Under the pieces are notes generated by a model. It saw nothing but the letters and a program-made list of their open reading frames with translations. It was not told where the DNA came from and ran no database searches. The translations under genes were made by a program, and so were the position numbers. 64,000 nt of DNA from Phoenix dactylifera. Its lineage: Eukaryota; Streptophyta; Magnoliopsida; Arecales; Arecaceae. This document shows positions 47,156 through 60,700 of this stretch, piece by piece; position 1 is the first letter of the stretch, and every line of letters starts with the position of its first letter. The stretch lies in contig NC_052399.1 of the NCBI RefSeq assembly GCF_009389715.1, forward strand, positions 21,135,045 to 21,199,044. The letters are read 5' to 3'.

Positions 47156-47475
47156 TCGTTTCTATTGAAGTGTTGCAGAAACCAACATTTAATGCAATGA
47201 TCTAATTCCTCCTCTCCCTAATAATCTTGTATGGGAAACTTCTATGTTGACCACGACCTCATAATGAAGTCACCCGCAGGGGTGGCAATTGGTCGGATGG
47301 GAAGAGATATAGATCGAGCTGATACATTATAGATCAAAAATCTACCAATTCAATTTTGATTTATTTATTAAACAAATCAAAAATATATTTTTGAATCTGA
47401 TCATTTTATTAAATAGATAATCTAATTCAACCTAGAACGAGTTGAAACAAGTTAAACTGCCATCCTTGCTCCCAC
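46571..47475. repeat. Three-unit tandem array, about 330-355-bp period, each unit with a MITE
   Basis: The word GACCTCACGATGAAG recurs at 46571, 46901 and (as GACCTCATAATGAAG) 47255. Each unit contains a roughly 175-bp element bounded by GTGGCAATTGG and AATTGCCATCC inverted ends. In the first two units a TG/TA microsatellite follows (46780 and 47123), then a GTTGCAGAAACCAACAT segment. The third unit ends after its MITE. Confidence 0.8.
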
Positions 47476-50400
47476 CTTCCACTTCCTCTTTCTTTTTGTG
47501 ATCTCACATGGGCGGCAACGATTGATGAGAGCGATCGGTGGATCCCCCGGGGATTTTGACGTATTGGTATTCTAATCACTACTCATGGCGTAGGGAGGGG
47601 CATAGAGGAAAACGTGCTGCTAAGCGACAAAGGTTCGATAAGTTCTGGTGTTATTTAAGTAGATTCACCATAGATTTTTAAGTCCCTTTAGGTTAATACC
47701 TAATTGTTTAGTGTTTAAATCTATTGTGCTTTATACTCTATTTGACTTTAACTCGTTCTGTGGTTCATCGGATGCAAAACGTGTCTAAATCGGCTGAAGT
47801 AGAAGGGGGGAGGGAATGGGATGAAGCCGAGTTTCACATGCTATAAATATAAAAATGGTTGTAATGATATAGATGTTAGGTCAAAACCCATGTTTATCTA
47901 AGGTTCTAAGATTCAATGAGTGGCTGGCTTGCAAAGGGATTACCAAGGGAGAATAAAAAAAGTGGTATGGTAGGACTCATTCATCTTTCTGGTTTCTAGA
48001 TAAGATCCTCTACTAAATGAATTGGGAAATCATGTATTGAAAATAAAGAATTGGAAAACCCCTATTAGAACTTCAGAATCGAGGGTCCGATTCAATCATC
48101 TATTTTTTTTTTCCATTAATTGATCAGCGATGAATGACTGAATAGATACATATAGTGAGACTCGATCTAGGTTTCATGCCATGCTCCGGTCAATTATTTG
48201 CTCGTTCGCTATATAGACAACGGGTGGTTGATTTTTTATTTTTTATTTTTTTTTTTGAGAAAGGGATAGCTTCGTCTATTGTCATTAAGAGGATAAACAG
48301 ATTTTAAAATGCTTTCTAAAGGATAAAAAAGAGTTACATATCATAGATCGGGATTAAGAAATTCAGAAGCAGATTATATACTTGGTACACAGAAAACTCC
48401 CCAAATTGTAAGTGCATCAACTAAACACATAAATGAGTGTCTAGATAGATTTGTTTGGATTTCAGAAAGGCCAATGCATGTATGGCTGCAAACCAAATCA
48501 TTCCATAAACAAAAAATAATGTGAGGTGCCCTGTCATACCTACCAACATAAATGATGTTTCCAATGAAAAAGAAGGTATCATAGGTTGGAAACAAATTCT
48601 AACCATTTCATACCAAGATACACTGTTGTAAGAAAGGCAACACTTTAGCCTTCTACTGGAGGTGCAATTTTTAGTTGGACCAGATCTACCAGTGAGCCGA
48701 TGGATCAATCCATTTTTCTTTTTTCTCCAACTTTGTGCATATTGCTTTGCAGCTCGACTAGTCCACCAATAGCCACTCGTCTACTGGTGCTTCCAATCAA
48801 TTACTCATTACTCTGGGCCTACCTGATGTCTTCAACTGGATTGTTGCTTTTATCTTGAACATAAACAATTATAGTTAGCAACCTTGAGATCCAGTTGTTA
48901 AGTAGATACCCAAACCCTTTTTTGTGGAGTGGGACATATAAATGCATCTGATTTCTTTATACTGTCTGTGATAAGGTGAGTATTCAAAAAAGTGATGCTG
49001 GGTTGTGCTTCCTTGTTTTACACATAATGTTCCTCCTGCCATGTGGCACAAAAGGAATAGTGTAACTTGTCAAACTCCATTTGGTCCACATATTTGCAGT
49101 AGGTGAGCTCAAGCATCTGCTTAGGTAAGCTATCAAGCTCTCCATAGCATCAAAGCTTAAGAAAATAGTTATAAAATAGTGACTACTATAATAGATTTGG
49201 AGGCCTCCCTCTCTATTATCCATCTTTAAAATGAAATCTTAGAGCCTCTTTCGGACGGGTACTATTTTCTTATTTTTGTTTCTCTACAAATTAGTAAAAT
49301 CCTAGTTAGAGATTGATGTGGAATAACGCATTGGCGCCAAACTTTTTTTCTTTTTCTTGTTTTAAATCTTTGCTTTTTTTGAAAGTAACTAAAAGTCCAG
49401 CTGCAAAGTGTATCTAGGTTATAAAAATGAGTAGATACTAAATGAGTTGAGTATCTTATATGATGTGTTGATGTTTATACCAGTTACTACTCCAAATATT
49501 TGCCACAAGATAAGACTAAAACAGATGAGATTTTATGAGAGCAAACTGAGAAAAATAGTTGATGATCGAGTACAGGGTATGTATCACTTTAATAGAAACC
49601 ATTTAATCTGGAATTGGAATGAAATAATTAAGAGTCGGCTTAGATGATTAGTTCAAAAATTTTATGAAATTCATGGGATGTCGGCTGTTTATAATTTTGC
49701 TGGTTGTACTGGTTCAACTCGCGGATTTTATAGGATTTTCAGTCCAATCATCCAAATATATCTCAATATTTTTAATCTAGTCGCAGCAAAAGATATGAAG
49801 ATTATCTTCTCTCCAAGAGTAAGATCTACAAAATTATAAACCAAACCATATACAAGAACGCACCTTCTCTCTCTGTCTCTTCACAGCCAGCCTTCTCTGT
49901 TCTTCCCTCTGCGCAAGCTCTGCTCCTGCCTCGAAGAACCGCTTCCGGCGGGCTGCGGCCAACCTTTATATCCATCCCCCGCAACTCAATTAGCGACACG
50001 TGTCCCGGACAAACGAGTTCAACGACGAGGTCGCCCAATCAGACCCAGGCATTGGAATGGTCGATCACAACCATCTGATGATTATGATCGAGCGAATTCT
50101 GATCGACCTTAGAGTGTACAATCATATGGATGGAATCTGACATTACGAATGCAACCCATCATTGAATTGATTTAGTTTAATCAAGATTGAAGCAGGGGAG
50201 TGCAACGACCATGACGGCACCTACCACCCTCTTAACCTCTCATGTCAAGTTACTTGCAGGATGCTTCTTCTCCTGCAAAGCTACAAATTTCATTAGGGTC
50301 CCACTAGAAAACTTCAAGAGCACAGATTTTGTTTACACCATAGAGTTCTATGCATGCCCTTCATTAAGAGATGTATAGCTATCAGATAAAAAAGTTTTAG

Positions 50401-53400
50401 GACGCATCGCTATCGATAGCCGCTCATTTTTTGGTGGCAACAATTGAGTGTTGTACAGCACTATGCGGTGCAAATCGTGTATCGTAGAGGATCCTAGATC
50501 TACAAGATGAGCTTGCAGGAGACCTATGAGCAAAACAAGCTTATAGGTCGTGCGGTTTTGGATTCTTGCTATCAATATTTCGTTGTTTTAAAATAGATAT
50601 GGATATTTTAAAGAAAAATGTTGATATTAGCGATTAATTTGCACACTCGGCGGTGCATCCAAAACTATATTACATCTTTTGATACAGCTGTTCGTGAAGT
50701 TGTTGTAAAAAATTACTTTTATATAAATGTTTTTTAATAATCTGATTATGGTAGGTTAGTGATTAGAGCTAAAATATGCACAGTTGTCTTTTGTTGGTTA
50801 CTAGGTGGAAGCATGCAGTAGGTTAGAGTATTTCAATCAGCGAGAATAATAAGCATGAGAAGTCAATTAATCTTCACATGCAAGGTCAGAAATTGTGTAT
50901 TCATGATATAGATTAGGTGCAACAATGACGATAACAACAAAAATTTTACTAACCCTAACTTGTGAAGTATTATTAAGATCATTGTCGGCAGGCCGGTTTG
51001 TCAAACAGATGGCATTATTTGCAAGCAGCTTTTATTTGCTTCAAAGTTCGGCGCAAAATTAACTTGTTCCATTGGTCAATGTGTTACACATGAGCTACAA
51101 TCTTATGCTAGGAGAATAAATAAACCAAACGCAAGATAGGTGCATCCAGCAGCAAAACCAAGCATGCACCTCTTTCATTCTCCTCTTTATTACCTCCCAT
51201 TTTGCTTATGCACCTTCATTTTCCCATTTTTACCTCCTGTTCTTGGCTATAATCTCCTCTCTGGAGATGATTGCAAATACCTAACCTAACCAAGTTACTC
51301 TTGAGCGAGCTCGAGTCGGGATGACAATGAATGAGCAAATTTTTAGGTCGAATTAAGCAACTCAAAACAAGCTCAATCCAAGCTCAAGTTAGCCATTCAT
51401 TGATTTGATTGCAAGATAGATTAATGGGAAAAAAAAGATTATACATTCATGACGATGATTTGATTCTTGATGCCGGCATAGTTCCTTTCTTAGGAAGAGA
51501 TGGCGATGGGCGAAACGCATCATCACAGCTATTGGCATTTGATTGGGTCATCAAACCAGGACAGCTTACAAGTTGTAGGTAATCCTCATCATGGCCACTA
51601 TCAGTCCATAAGAGACATATTCATCCATATGGCACATATCCTGGTTCCTTGTTTGCATGAACTCGATCTTTGACTTTTGGGGCTAAGTGTGAATGGCCCA
51701 AACTTGGAAGGATGTCTCTGTAATTTTCTCTAAGAATTATTGATGGCTATTTGGCCTTTCAGAAGCTCTTGGAGCTGCATTAGTTTTAAGATTATTGGTT
51801 CCAAGAACCTCAGAATGGTCGGATAGAATTATTGATAACTAATTGGCCTTTCAGCATGAGAGCGACCCTGGACCCCATGGGAGAAGACCATAATAGGCCC
51901 CTCGATAGAAAGGTCATTATAGCCAAATTGGAATCTTCGAAAATTAAGAAACTAGGAAATAGACAAGAATTAAGGTAGAATATAACCGCCGGTAGTGATG
52001 GTCCTAGAGGTAGAATATAGGTCTTTGACTATAAAGATCTGCCTCAAATGTAAGATCCAAAAGATGATAGAGCTCAAGATGGATACATTTAAATTCGTCG
52101 ATATTTTAAACCTATTAGGTTAACCATATCGCAGCTTCATTCATCAGTTCAATGTGTTGCACATGGATTGCTGCGACACATGAGGGAGAGATAGCATATA
52201 GCTAGTGATCTCTAGAATTTTTCATTTGAAAGTCTGGATCCGCTCCACGTGGTTCGAAAACATAATCCTTCATGATTTCGAGCCACAACCTTCTATAATG
52301 CTAGGGATAAGCTCAAAAGACTTCAAAAGCATGTAACACTACCCAACTAATTTGATGGATAATATGGTGGATTGAAATTTTAAGAGTTGCTTTGATTGGT
52401 CTTGTTCTTTTTCACTTTTTTTTTTTTAAAAAAAAAGTGAACATATTCTCTTTCCTTAAACATGGTGGAATTAGCATAAGTTGTGCAAAAGTAGGAGAGA
52501 GTTGCAAAAAAATGTGCTCAAATTAACATAACTTATCCATCTCTTTTATTGAAATGACCATATCCTATTCGACTGAGAAACGCATGGGACATTAGACTTA
52601 CTGGATTTGGCGACCTGAATAAAAATGGTTAAAGCTTGTTATGACTTAGTATTATATGATCTGTTGGCCAAGTAAAAAGGATTCGGCATGCTCCTACCTT
52701 ACAGAGAGGGACAGATGGCGCCATGCTCGACGTTTCACAGCCTATGAGAATGATACAATTATGTGTTCTCTGTATATAATACTGGTCATTGGCCACCAAA
52801 TCACATCCACCATATGAGACAATCGATCAAAATATCAAGCAAAACACTATAACATATGTTTTGGATAAAAACTAAAGAAATAAATAAACAAAGGTAACAC
52901 ACAATATCTAACTTATGCACACGAGCGACACGAGTGGTGCAATTGGTTTGTGACTAGAAGCGGAATTGGAATTGGAATGGAAATCGGAGTGGCCATATTC
53001 TCTGACATATTTAGTTCGTGACTGGAATCAGAATCAAAATCAAAATCAAAATCAAAATAGAATTTGAATACTGTGGGAGATTAGAAATTGAGTTTTGAGA
53101 AATTGGGATATCTCATTTCTCCTGGAATCGGAATGAAAATAGGACTTATTTCTATTCCCATTCTAGATCCAACTTTCTCCAACCAAAAATGCCCTAAATG
53201 AAATCAAAAATGAGTCGAGCAAAGCCACATCAAATGCCTTTGCTCCCGTGCTATGCAAATGGGCCAACCCACCATCTTAATTTGACATTAGTTGGGCCAG
53301 TCCATCAGGTTGGCCCTATGGAATTGTTTCGTTATCCCTGGTCCATGCCGGGCCCGTTAGGGTGGAAGCTTGACCCTAACCAATTCCACTCGTTCTCTGG

Positions 53401-54589
53401 ACTAGTTCCCCACATTCTTACAAAAAGTTGAGCCACTTAATGAATACTTAGGATATATAACTATGTCACAACCTTTTCCTCAAAAACTACGTCCACAAAT
53501 TGACTCAACCCATTTAACGTAAAATGTAACCCAAATTACAGGCTAAATCGGCCACAATCTCAGGATCTGATGCTGAATCACCTCAAGGCCTTTGCATTGT
53601 TGCCAGATTATACTACCGTTAGAAACATTTAGTGCAAGTAGAAATCCAGAAAGTAAGAATTACTAGCGAAAGTAGTAGGTATTTCTGGTTCGCTTGCACG
53701 AGATTTAACTGAATTCTTTTCTCGATCGAAAGTTGAAGCAGCTTAATTAAGGAGCCTTTGAAGGAAATGAATGAGATCATTAAAGTTTCTATAACGACTT
53801 TTCCAAATTATAACCAGTATTTTGGTTCTAAATGTGATCCACAGTTCCTAGCTCATTAGGCTTCCAAGAAAAAAAAAACAAAAAAAACAGAAGAACTGGT
53901 GACCTGAATCTCTTACAAATAAAAAAAGCCTAAATCTTTCGTGTTCGGCATCACTTGGATACAAATTTTTGATGCCATGGTGCTTTGCTCTCCAAGAAAT
54001 TCTTGTGTTCTACCATTGCAGAAGAACCTCAGTTACATATGCGTTGCAAATTTAATCATTCAAATCAACAGCACATTGACAGAAATTCTCACAATAATCT
54101 AATTAATCAAAAATAGTCAAAACAAATAATTTCTAATAACCTTTAAAAAGACAAAAGAGGCAGCAAAATTCATGGAAACTTGCGGAACAACTCCTAGATT
54201 ACTAAATTGTTAGCTGATGATAACGAGTCCATGCATTCAACTATGCCAGACATCATGAAATTATAGAACAAAATTATCAAAGTCCAGCCAGTAACATCTC
54301 CATGTCCAAAACGATAAGAATATATTGATTAAATCGATGCTGCGTCTAAATTCTTCCCCATCTTAAGGTACATAATTTTTGTTGTCACCATCAAAATAGA
54401 ATGCCAAGGTATTCATCAGATCAAGAAATTATTCTCTATGTACCTTATGTGTGCTATATGGCCATGCATGCAATCGATCATAACCGTTCGTTCATATAGC
54501 AGTACATCGAGAGTGTGCGCGGCTGCATGGGGCATGTAGTAGGGAATAATTTCTCGAGGAGCCAACCGTATTCTTTCCAACTTTATGAT
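47476..54589. other. Intergenic DNA without a recognisable gene
   Basis: The strands carry only short, unconserved frames. Stretches around 48374-48708 and 51300-52400 have the look of old retroelement debris, but no domain is readable. 47880-48200 resembles organellar intergenic DNA in style, which I cannot confirm. 53030-53065 has a short AATCAA tandem repeat. T-rich runs occur near 48235 and 52420. Confidence 0.5.
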
Positions 54590-55052
54590 TACGGATGCAA
54601 ATGGATCAGGTCAGGTTATAAGTAACCCCAACCCAATCTGGTTTCTTGTTCGATCCTAATATGGGACCTAGACCCGATTTTTGACCCAATGGGTTATTCT
54701 GGTCGGTTCCAACCCAAAAAATTCGGATCTAGTTTGGGTCCAAATCGGGTCCGGTTCAGGTCAATCCATTTATGGCTTCAGAACTTGTGTTTGCACCTCC
54801 GCGGGCTGCAGCACGCATGTCCAAATAATTTTACAGGTTCGGATCGACCGAGTCGTAAGATTGAAAACCCAAAATTACTCAAATTTCAAATGGGTCGGAT
54901 CTGAATTCAGTAAATCCAGATTTGATCCGAAAAATGGAACGAGTCTAATTTTAAGACCCGACCCGGCCACACAAATCCTCCAAAACAGGTTGGATCAGAT
55001 CGGGTCATGGGTTAATCCGACCCATTTTCAGCCTTATTTACGCACGGTATTC
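54590..55052. mobile_element. hAT-like MITE rich in GGGTC/GACCC words
   Basis: The left end GGATGCAAATGGATCAGG and right end AATCCGACCCATTTTCAGCC are imperfect inverted repeats of a type common in plant hAT MITEs. The open frame through the interior (54681-55106) is a by-product of its biased composition. No exact target duplication was found. Confidence 0.5.
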
Positions 55053-55979
55053 TTCCCAAATATAGCCCAAGCCCGGTCCGTCATGGAGCGATCCGGCCCA
55101 GTCTGAGCCCGCAAAGTACCGGCCGCATTCCCGAGATGCTGTCTCGTGTGGGGTACGGTCATAAATAGAAAAAGCCAAAACCCTCCCTCCGATTCAAAAC
55201 CCAGCGCCCGGCCGGACCCCAGCTCGCGAACCGTGCCCTCCTAATATTATATAACTCGGCAACCTGGTCCGGTTTTTCCTTTAAACTAATTTTCTTTCGT
55301 CCGATTCCCAAAACGCCCCCACTATTCCCGCCTCGGTAACCCAATCCCCTCCGGATATCTTAAACCACCTCCATGCCCCTCTCTCCTACATGATTCTACC
55401 CTCTTTTACCCCTTTTGACCCCTGCCGCCAGACCTCAAACAATATCCTTTCTACCTCCACGCCTTGTCCTGCCTTCAACTTAAGAAAATGGCCGGAGGTG
55501 GGTAAAAATTTAGGCCCATCTCAGCATCCCGAAGCCTTGAGGAGGGCGTTGCTCCACTCCACTCCAAGTCTCCGAGGGGGTTTTCGGGGTGAGTCCTCCT
55601 TTTACTTTAACACACTCCCCTAAGCTTTGCCTCTCTCCCATTATCATCAAATCTCCCCTTCCCGAGGCAAGGAGAGGGGCTTGCCGGAATCTGGCCCATT
55701 TGGGCCGGATCCCACATGGGACCCGAGTGCAATGACGGTCACACCCTTGGGTTAGGCTAGGGTTGGGGCGATGGGGAAGAAGGACTTAGGGGTAGTTTTG
55801 TCATTTGGGTTATCAGGGCCTGGGGATTAGGGATCGGGTTTGGGATTAGGGCCTCGGGTAAGAGGTCTCATTGGTTGGGTTCGCCAATCCCGATAGAGAT
55901 GTCAGTGGGCCTGCTCTTGACAGGCCCAAGGAGTACATGACAGCCCAGCTCAGAGCTAGACTACTCTTAAGGAAAAGCC
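55053..55979. other. GC-rich spacer upstream of the RNase H relic
   Basis: It has many GGG and CCC words and short frames in several phases without known motifs. It may be the upstream part of the degenerate LINE whose RNase H end follows. Confidence 0.35.
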
Positions 55980-56440
55980 CAGCTCACTGGTGCGGGTTTT
56001 GTGATACGGGACCCGCACTGCAAAGTGCTGGCAGCAGATAGCTGTCAGTTGTTCGGCACGTCGGTTTTCAGGGCAGAGTTAAGAGCTGCCTGGGCGGATC
56101 TTCGATATGCGAGGCAGGTTTTGCAGGCTGGCTCGATTATTTTGGAGGGCGACTCGGCCACAGTTATCAGTTGGATCCAGAAGGGGTTAAGGGGCGAGGG
56201 CACAGACCACCCCTTGGTTCGGAATATAGGGATGATGTGTGGAGTTGGGGTAGCTGTTCAGGCCAAGCATATATTTAGAGAAGTCAATGGGGCAGCCGAT
56301 TAGGTGGCTGCCTTCGCGGCTCATCATTCAGGATACACCCTTTGGGTAGGAGAGGTGGAGCTACCACTGGCTCTCTGTGAGTTAGTATTTTTTAACTTTA
56401 TTGGGTGTATTGTACTGTATGAAAATCCGTCTTTAGCAAA
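55980..56440 (+). pseudogene. LINE RNase H-like (RVT_3) domain relic
   Basis: The frame reads GAGFVIRDPHCKVLAA, AELRAAWADLRYARQ, ILEGDSATVISWIQKG, HPLVRNI and IFREVNGAAD, then a stop and VAAFAAHHSG. This is the full RNase H order of plant non-LTR elements, with acidic residues at the expected places. A single in-frame stop (TAG at 56301) interrupts the last helix. An A-rich end near 56440 fits a LINE 3' terminus. It is probably non-functional. Confidence 0.75.
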
Positions 56441-57766
56441 AAAGAAAAATGAATAATCATATTAGCAAACAAAAGTTTTCTTGCTTATGATGTTTCTTTT
56501 AGAAGATAAAAAGTAATTTTACATCAATTTTACTAAATTATATTAATTTATATCTTTAATCTTTAACCAACCTCTGTTTACTTCCTTGCTTGTAGGGGGT
56601 CAAGTTATTAATTACGTTTTTCTCGCTTTTATCTGATTTTGACAACATAGTTTTTTACTCTGTTATTCTCTCCAAAACAGAAGTTGATACAGTACACAAC
56701 ATACAATCCAGCTCTATTGTTTGCGGCTTAGAATATTTTTGTTTATGACAGCCAAGTCAGCAATTGGATGGCTGAGAAGAGCAAAAAGGATGAACATGTT
56801 GACTAGTGACTCTTTCTACATAAAAATTTATGCGAGCATGTATTTAGTTCTACATTGGTTATTCGCTAAGTAGGTCTTAAATATTTATATAGAATTAGAA
56901 AACTCAAATAATATTTTCCAACTGACCTTTTTAGATAAAATCTTGAATTGTTACTAATGGTATCATAGCAGATCTGATCCATAATCTATGTGGACTAAAA
57001 GATACCACAGCATGGATCATTGGAACTGACCACGGATTGATCATAGTATATGTAATTAGATTTGAATGGATTTAACCTCTTAGTCGGTTAATAGTAGTAG
57101 AATCCAATAGTAAGTTGGCTAAAAACCTATCCGCAATGCCAGTAATAAATTAATATTAGCTTGTGGAGATATGAGCGGGCATCTATTGGGCCTCGGCCTT
57201 GAAGTGGGGCCCATAACGGAGAAAGGGACAAAGGAAGCGGCCTGAGATCACGTGGTGCAGAGAACAGCCATACGTGGTGCGAGTCGGATTTTCTGAGACA
57301 AAATCAGAAGATTTTGGTCATTAATATACCGATCATCTCGCACTCTCATACCTTAAGAAAAAAGATCCATATTTTTTTTGTGTGTGTATACTTCCAAACT
57401 CCTCCCTCCCTCTGGCTTTAATAACAAGCCATCAGGACTCAAAAGTTTTGCGTCAAACATCAAGTCCTTGCTTCGATTTCATGCATCCACACCCTCAAAA
57501 CCCTTACCATCTCAACCGGCATGGCCATTTTTCCATTTCTCAAGCCTTAAATCTACATCCATTCACCATTTTGTTCTTCTTTGAGTTCATGTTTTAGATT
57601 TTTGGCGGCCAGAGTTTGAAGCCGCCTCCTTCCTCCTGACGTGCATTGTTTCCATGCATTCTCTCCATAGACACTGCACTCAACTCAGATAACCCAAGCA
57701 GTATCATCACCATAAAACTATAAAGGTGGTAACCCAAGCAGGAGAGCAACAGAGAAGAAAACGCAA
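56441..57766. promoter_or_regulatory. Upstream region of the LRR receptor kinase
   Basis: A G-box CACGTG lies at 57249-57254, with ACGTGG again at 57272, about 500 bases before the ATG. Bases 57370-57766 are CT-rich and probably include the 5' leader. Short frames at 57378-57600 are likely leader shadows. No clear TATA box is assigned. Confidence 0.4.
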
Positions 57767-60700
57767 ATGAAGATATCCAGGAGCATTCCTTGCACGTCGG
57801 TCCTCCTTGTCCCATTCCTCTTCATGGCCATGGTCTCTTTCTTGAAGACCGCCACTTCCCTCTCCCCTGATGGCAAGTCCCTGCTCTCCCTCTTAGCCGC
57901 CGCCGCCGCCACCTCGTCGTCCTCCGTCCTCCTCCCCTCATGGGACCCGTCCGACCCTGACCCCTGCTCCTGGAAGGGAGTCACCTGCTCGCCTGAGGGC
58001 AGAGTCGTCTCCCTCTCCCTCCCCAACACCTTCCTCAACCTCTCCCACATCCCTCCAGAGCTCTCCTCCCTCACCTCCCTCCAACTCCTCAACCTCTCCT
58101 CCGCCAACATCTCCGGCCCCATCCCCGCCTCCCTCGGCGCCTTGTCCTCCCTCCGCCTCCTCGACCTCTCCTCCAACTCCCTCTCCGGCGCCATCCCCTC
58201 CCAGCTCGGCTCCCTCTCCTCCCTTCAGTTCCTCCTCCTCAACTCCAACCACCTCTCCGGGCCCATCCCCGCTACCCTCGCCAACCTCTCCTCCCTCCAG
58301 GTCCTCTGCCTCCAGGACAACCTCCTCAACGGCTCCATCCCCTCCCAACTCGGCTCTCTCCTCTCCCTCCAGGAGCTCCGCATCGGCGGCAACCCCTACC
58401 TCGCCGGCCAAATCCCGCCCCACCTCGGCCTCCTCGCCAACCTCACCACCTTCGGCGCCGCCGCCACCGCCCTCTCCGGTCCCATCCCCGCGGAGTTCGG
58501 CAACCTGGTCAGCCTCCAGACCTTGGCGCTCTACGACACCTACGTCTCCGGCTCCATTCCGCCCGAGCTAGGCTCGTGCTCCCAGCTCACCAACCTCTTC
58601 CTGCACATGAACAAGATCGCCGGCTCCATCCCCCCCGAACTGGGCAAGCTGCAGAAGCTCACCAGCCTGCTTCTCTGGGGGAATGCAATCGTGGGGCCCA
58701 TCCCCCCGGAGCTTTCCAACTGCTCGGCTCTGGCGGTCCTCGACCTCGCCACGAATAAGCTCTCGGGGGCAATCCCCGGCGAGCTCGGGAGGCTGGGTCT
58801 CTTGGAGCAGCTCCACCTCTCCGACAACATGCTCACAGGTCCCATCCCCGAGGAGCTGAGCAACTGCAGCAGCCTAACTGCTCTCCAGCTCGACAAGAAT
58901 GCACTGTCCGGGCCCCTTCCTCGCCGGATTGGGAACTTGAACTTGCTGCAGAGTCTCTTCCTGTGGGGAAATTCCATATCCGGAGCCATCCCTCCATCGC
59001 TCCGCAACTGCACCGATCTCTACGCCCTCGACCTCTCCGAGAACAGCCTTTCCGGGACGATCCCGAGTGAGATTTTTGGCCTCACGAAGCTCAGCAAGTT
59101 GCTTCTTTTGGGCAACTCCTTGACCGGAGAGCTGCCCAAAAGCGTCGCCGATTGCCAGTCTCTGGTGAGGCTCCGGCTTGGAGAGAACCAGCTATCCGGC
59201 GAGATCCCGAAGGACATTGGCAGGCTTCAAAATCTCGTCTTTTTGGATCTCTACACCAACCGATTCTCCGGGAAGCTGCCTGCCGAGCTTGCCAACATCA
59301 CGGTTCTGGAGCTGCTCGACGTCCACGACAATCGCATCACAGGAGAGATTCCGCCGCAGCTGGGGGAGCTGATGAACCTTGAGCAGCTCGATCTTAGCCG
59401 CAACAGCTTCACCGGGGAAATCCCTTCCAGCTTCGGTAATTTCAGCTACCTGAACAAGCTCATCCTCAGCGACAACATGCTCGCCGGGTCGTTGCCCAAA
59501 TCTATAGGGAACTTGCGCAAGCTGACTCTGCTAGATTTAAGCGGCAATAGCCTTTCGGGTCCGATTCCTCCCGAGATCGGCTCCTTGACGAGTCTGACGA
59601 TTGATCTGGACTTGAGATCCAACCATTTTGTCGGAGATATCCCGCACGAGATGTCCGGTTTGACTCAGCTGCAGTCGCTGGATCTTTCCAGCAACATGCT
59701 CTACGGAGGCATCGCAGTCTTGGGTATGCTCACAAGCCTCACTAGTCTCAACATCTCGTACAATAACTTCTCCGGTCCGATTCCGGTGACTCCATTCTTC
59801 CGAACTCTCTCGGCAAATTCCTACCTCGAGAACCCAAATCTCTGCGAGTCTCTCGACGGATACACCTGTTCTTCGGACCTCGTGCGTAGAACTGCCATGA
59901 AATCCATAAGAACAGCAGCTCTTGTCAGTGCCATTCTGGGCTCCGTCGCTGTGCTGCTCGTTGCGACGTGGATTCTGGTTGGCAGGAAAGGGAGGCTTGC
60001 AGCGGAGAAAGCAATGGCCTCAGCATCCTGCGGAGCTGATGATTTCTCGTATCCATGGTCCTTCATCCCGTTTCAGAAGCTAAGCTTCAGCATCGGCAGC
60101 ATTTTGGAGTGCATAAAGGACGAGAATATCATTGGAAAAGGGTGCTCTGGGGTCGTATACAGAGCCGAGATGCCGAATGGGGAACTCGTCGCTGTGAAGA
60201 AGCTCTGGAAATCGAAGAAGGAAGAGGAGACGGTCGATGCATTCGCTGCAGAGATTCAGATTCTTGGGCATATAAGGCACAGAAACATTGTGAAGCTGCT
60301 TGGTTACTGTTCAAACAAGTGTTCCAAGCTCCTCCTCTATAACTACATCTCCAATGGCAATCTGCAGCAGCTCCTGCAAGAGAACAGGAGCTTGGATTGG
60401 GAGACGAGGTACAAAATCGCGGTTGGATCGGCACAAGGTTTGGCCTATCTCCACCATGACTGTGTTCCGGCCATTCTTCACAGGGATGTCAAGTGCAACA
60501 ACATACTATTGGATTCAAAATATGAAGCTTATTTGGCTGACTTTGGGTTGGCAAAGCTGATGAACTCCCCCAATTTCCATCACGCAATGTCCAGGGTAGC
60601 AGGCTCTTACGGCTACATAGCACCAGGCAAGTGAAAAATCTCATTATAATCCCAATATATTCTTTTAATCTGTTTTGAGCTTTTCAAATTCTTTCATTGA

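Noticed and set aside
54681..55106. 141-codon frame in the GGGTC-rich repeat
   Set aside because: It lies within a MITE of repetitive composition and has no protein-family features.
57718..58423. Minus-strand frames of about 160 codons opposite the receptor kinase
   Set aside because: They are Glu/Gly-rich mirror images of the C-rich LRR coding strand, not genes.
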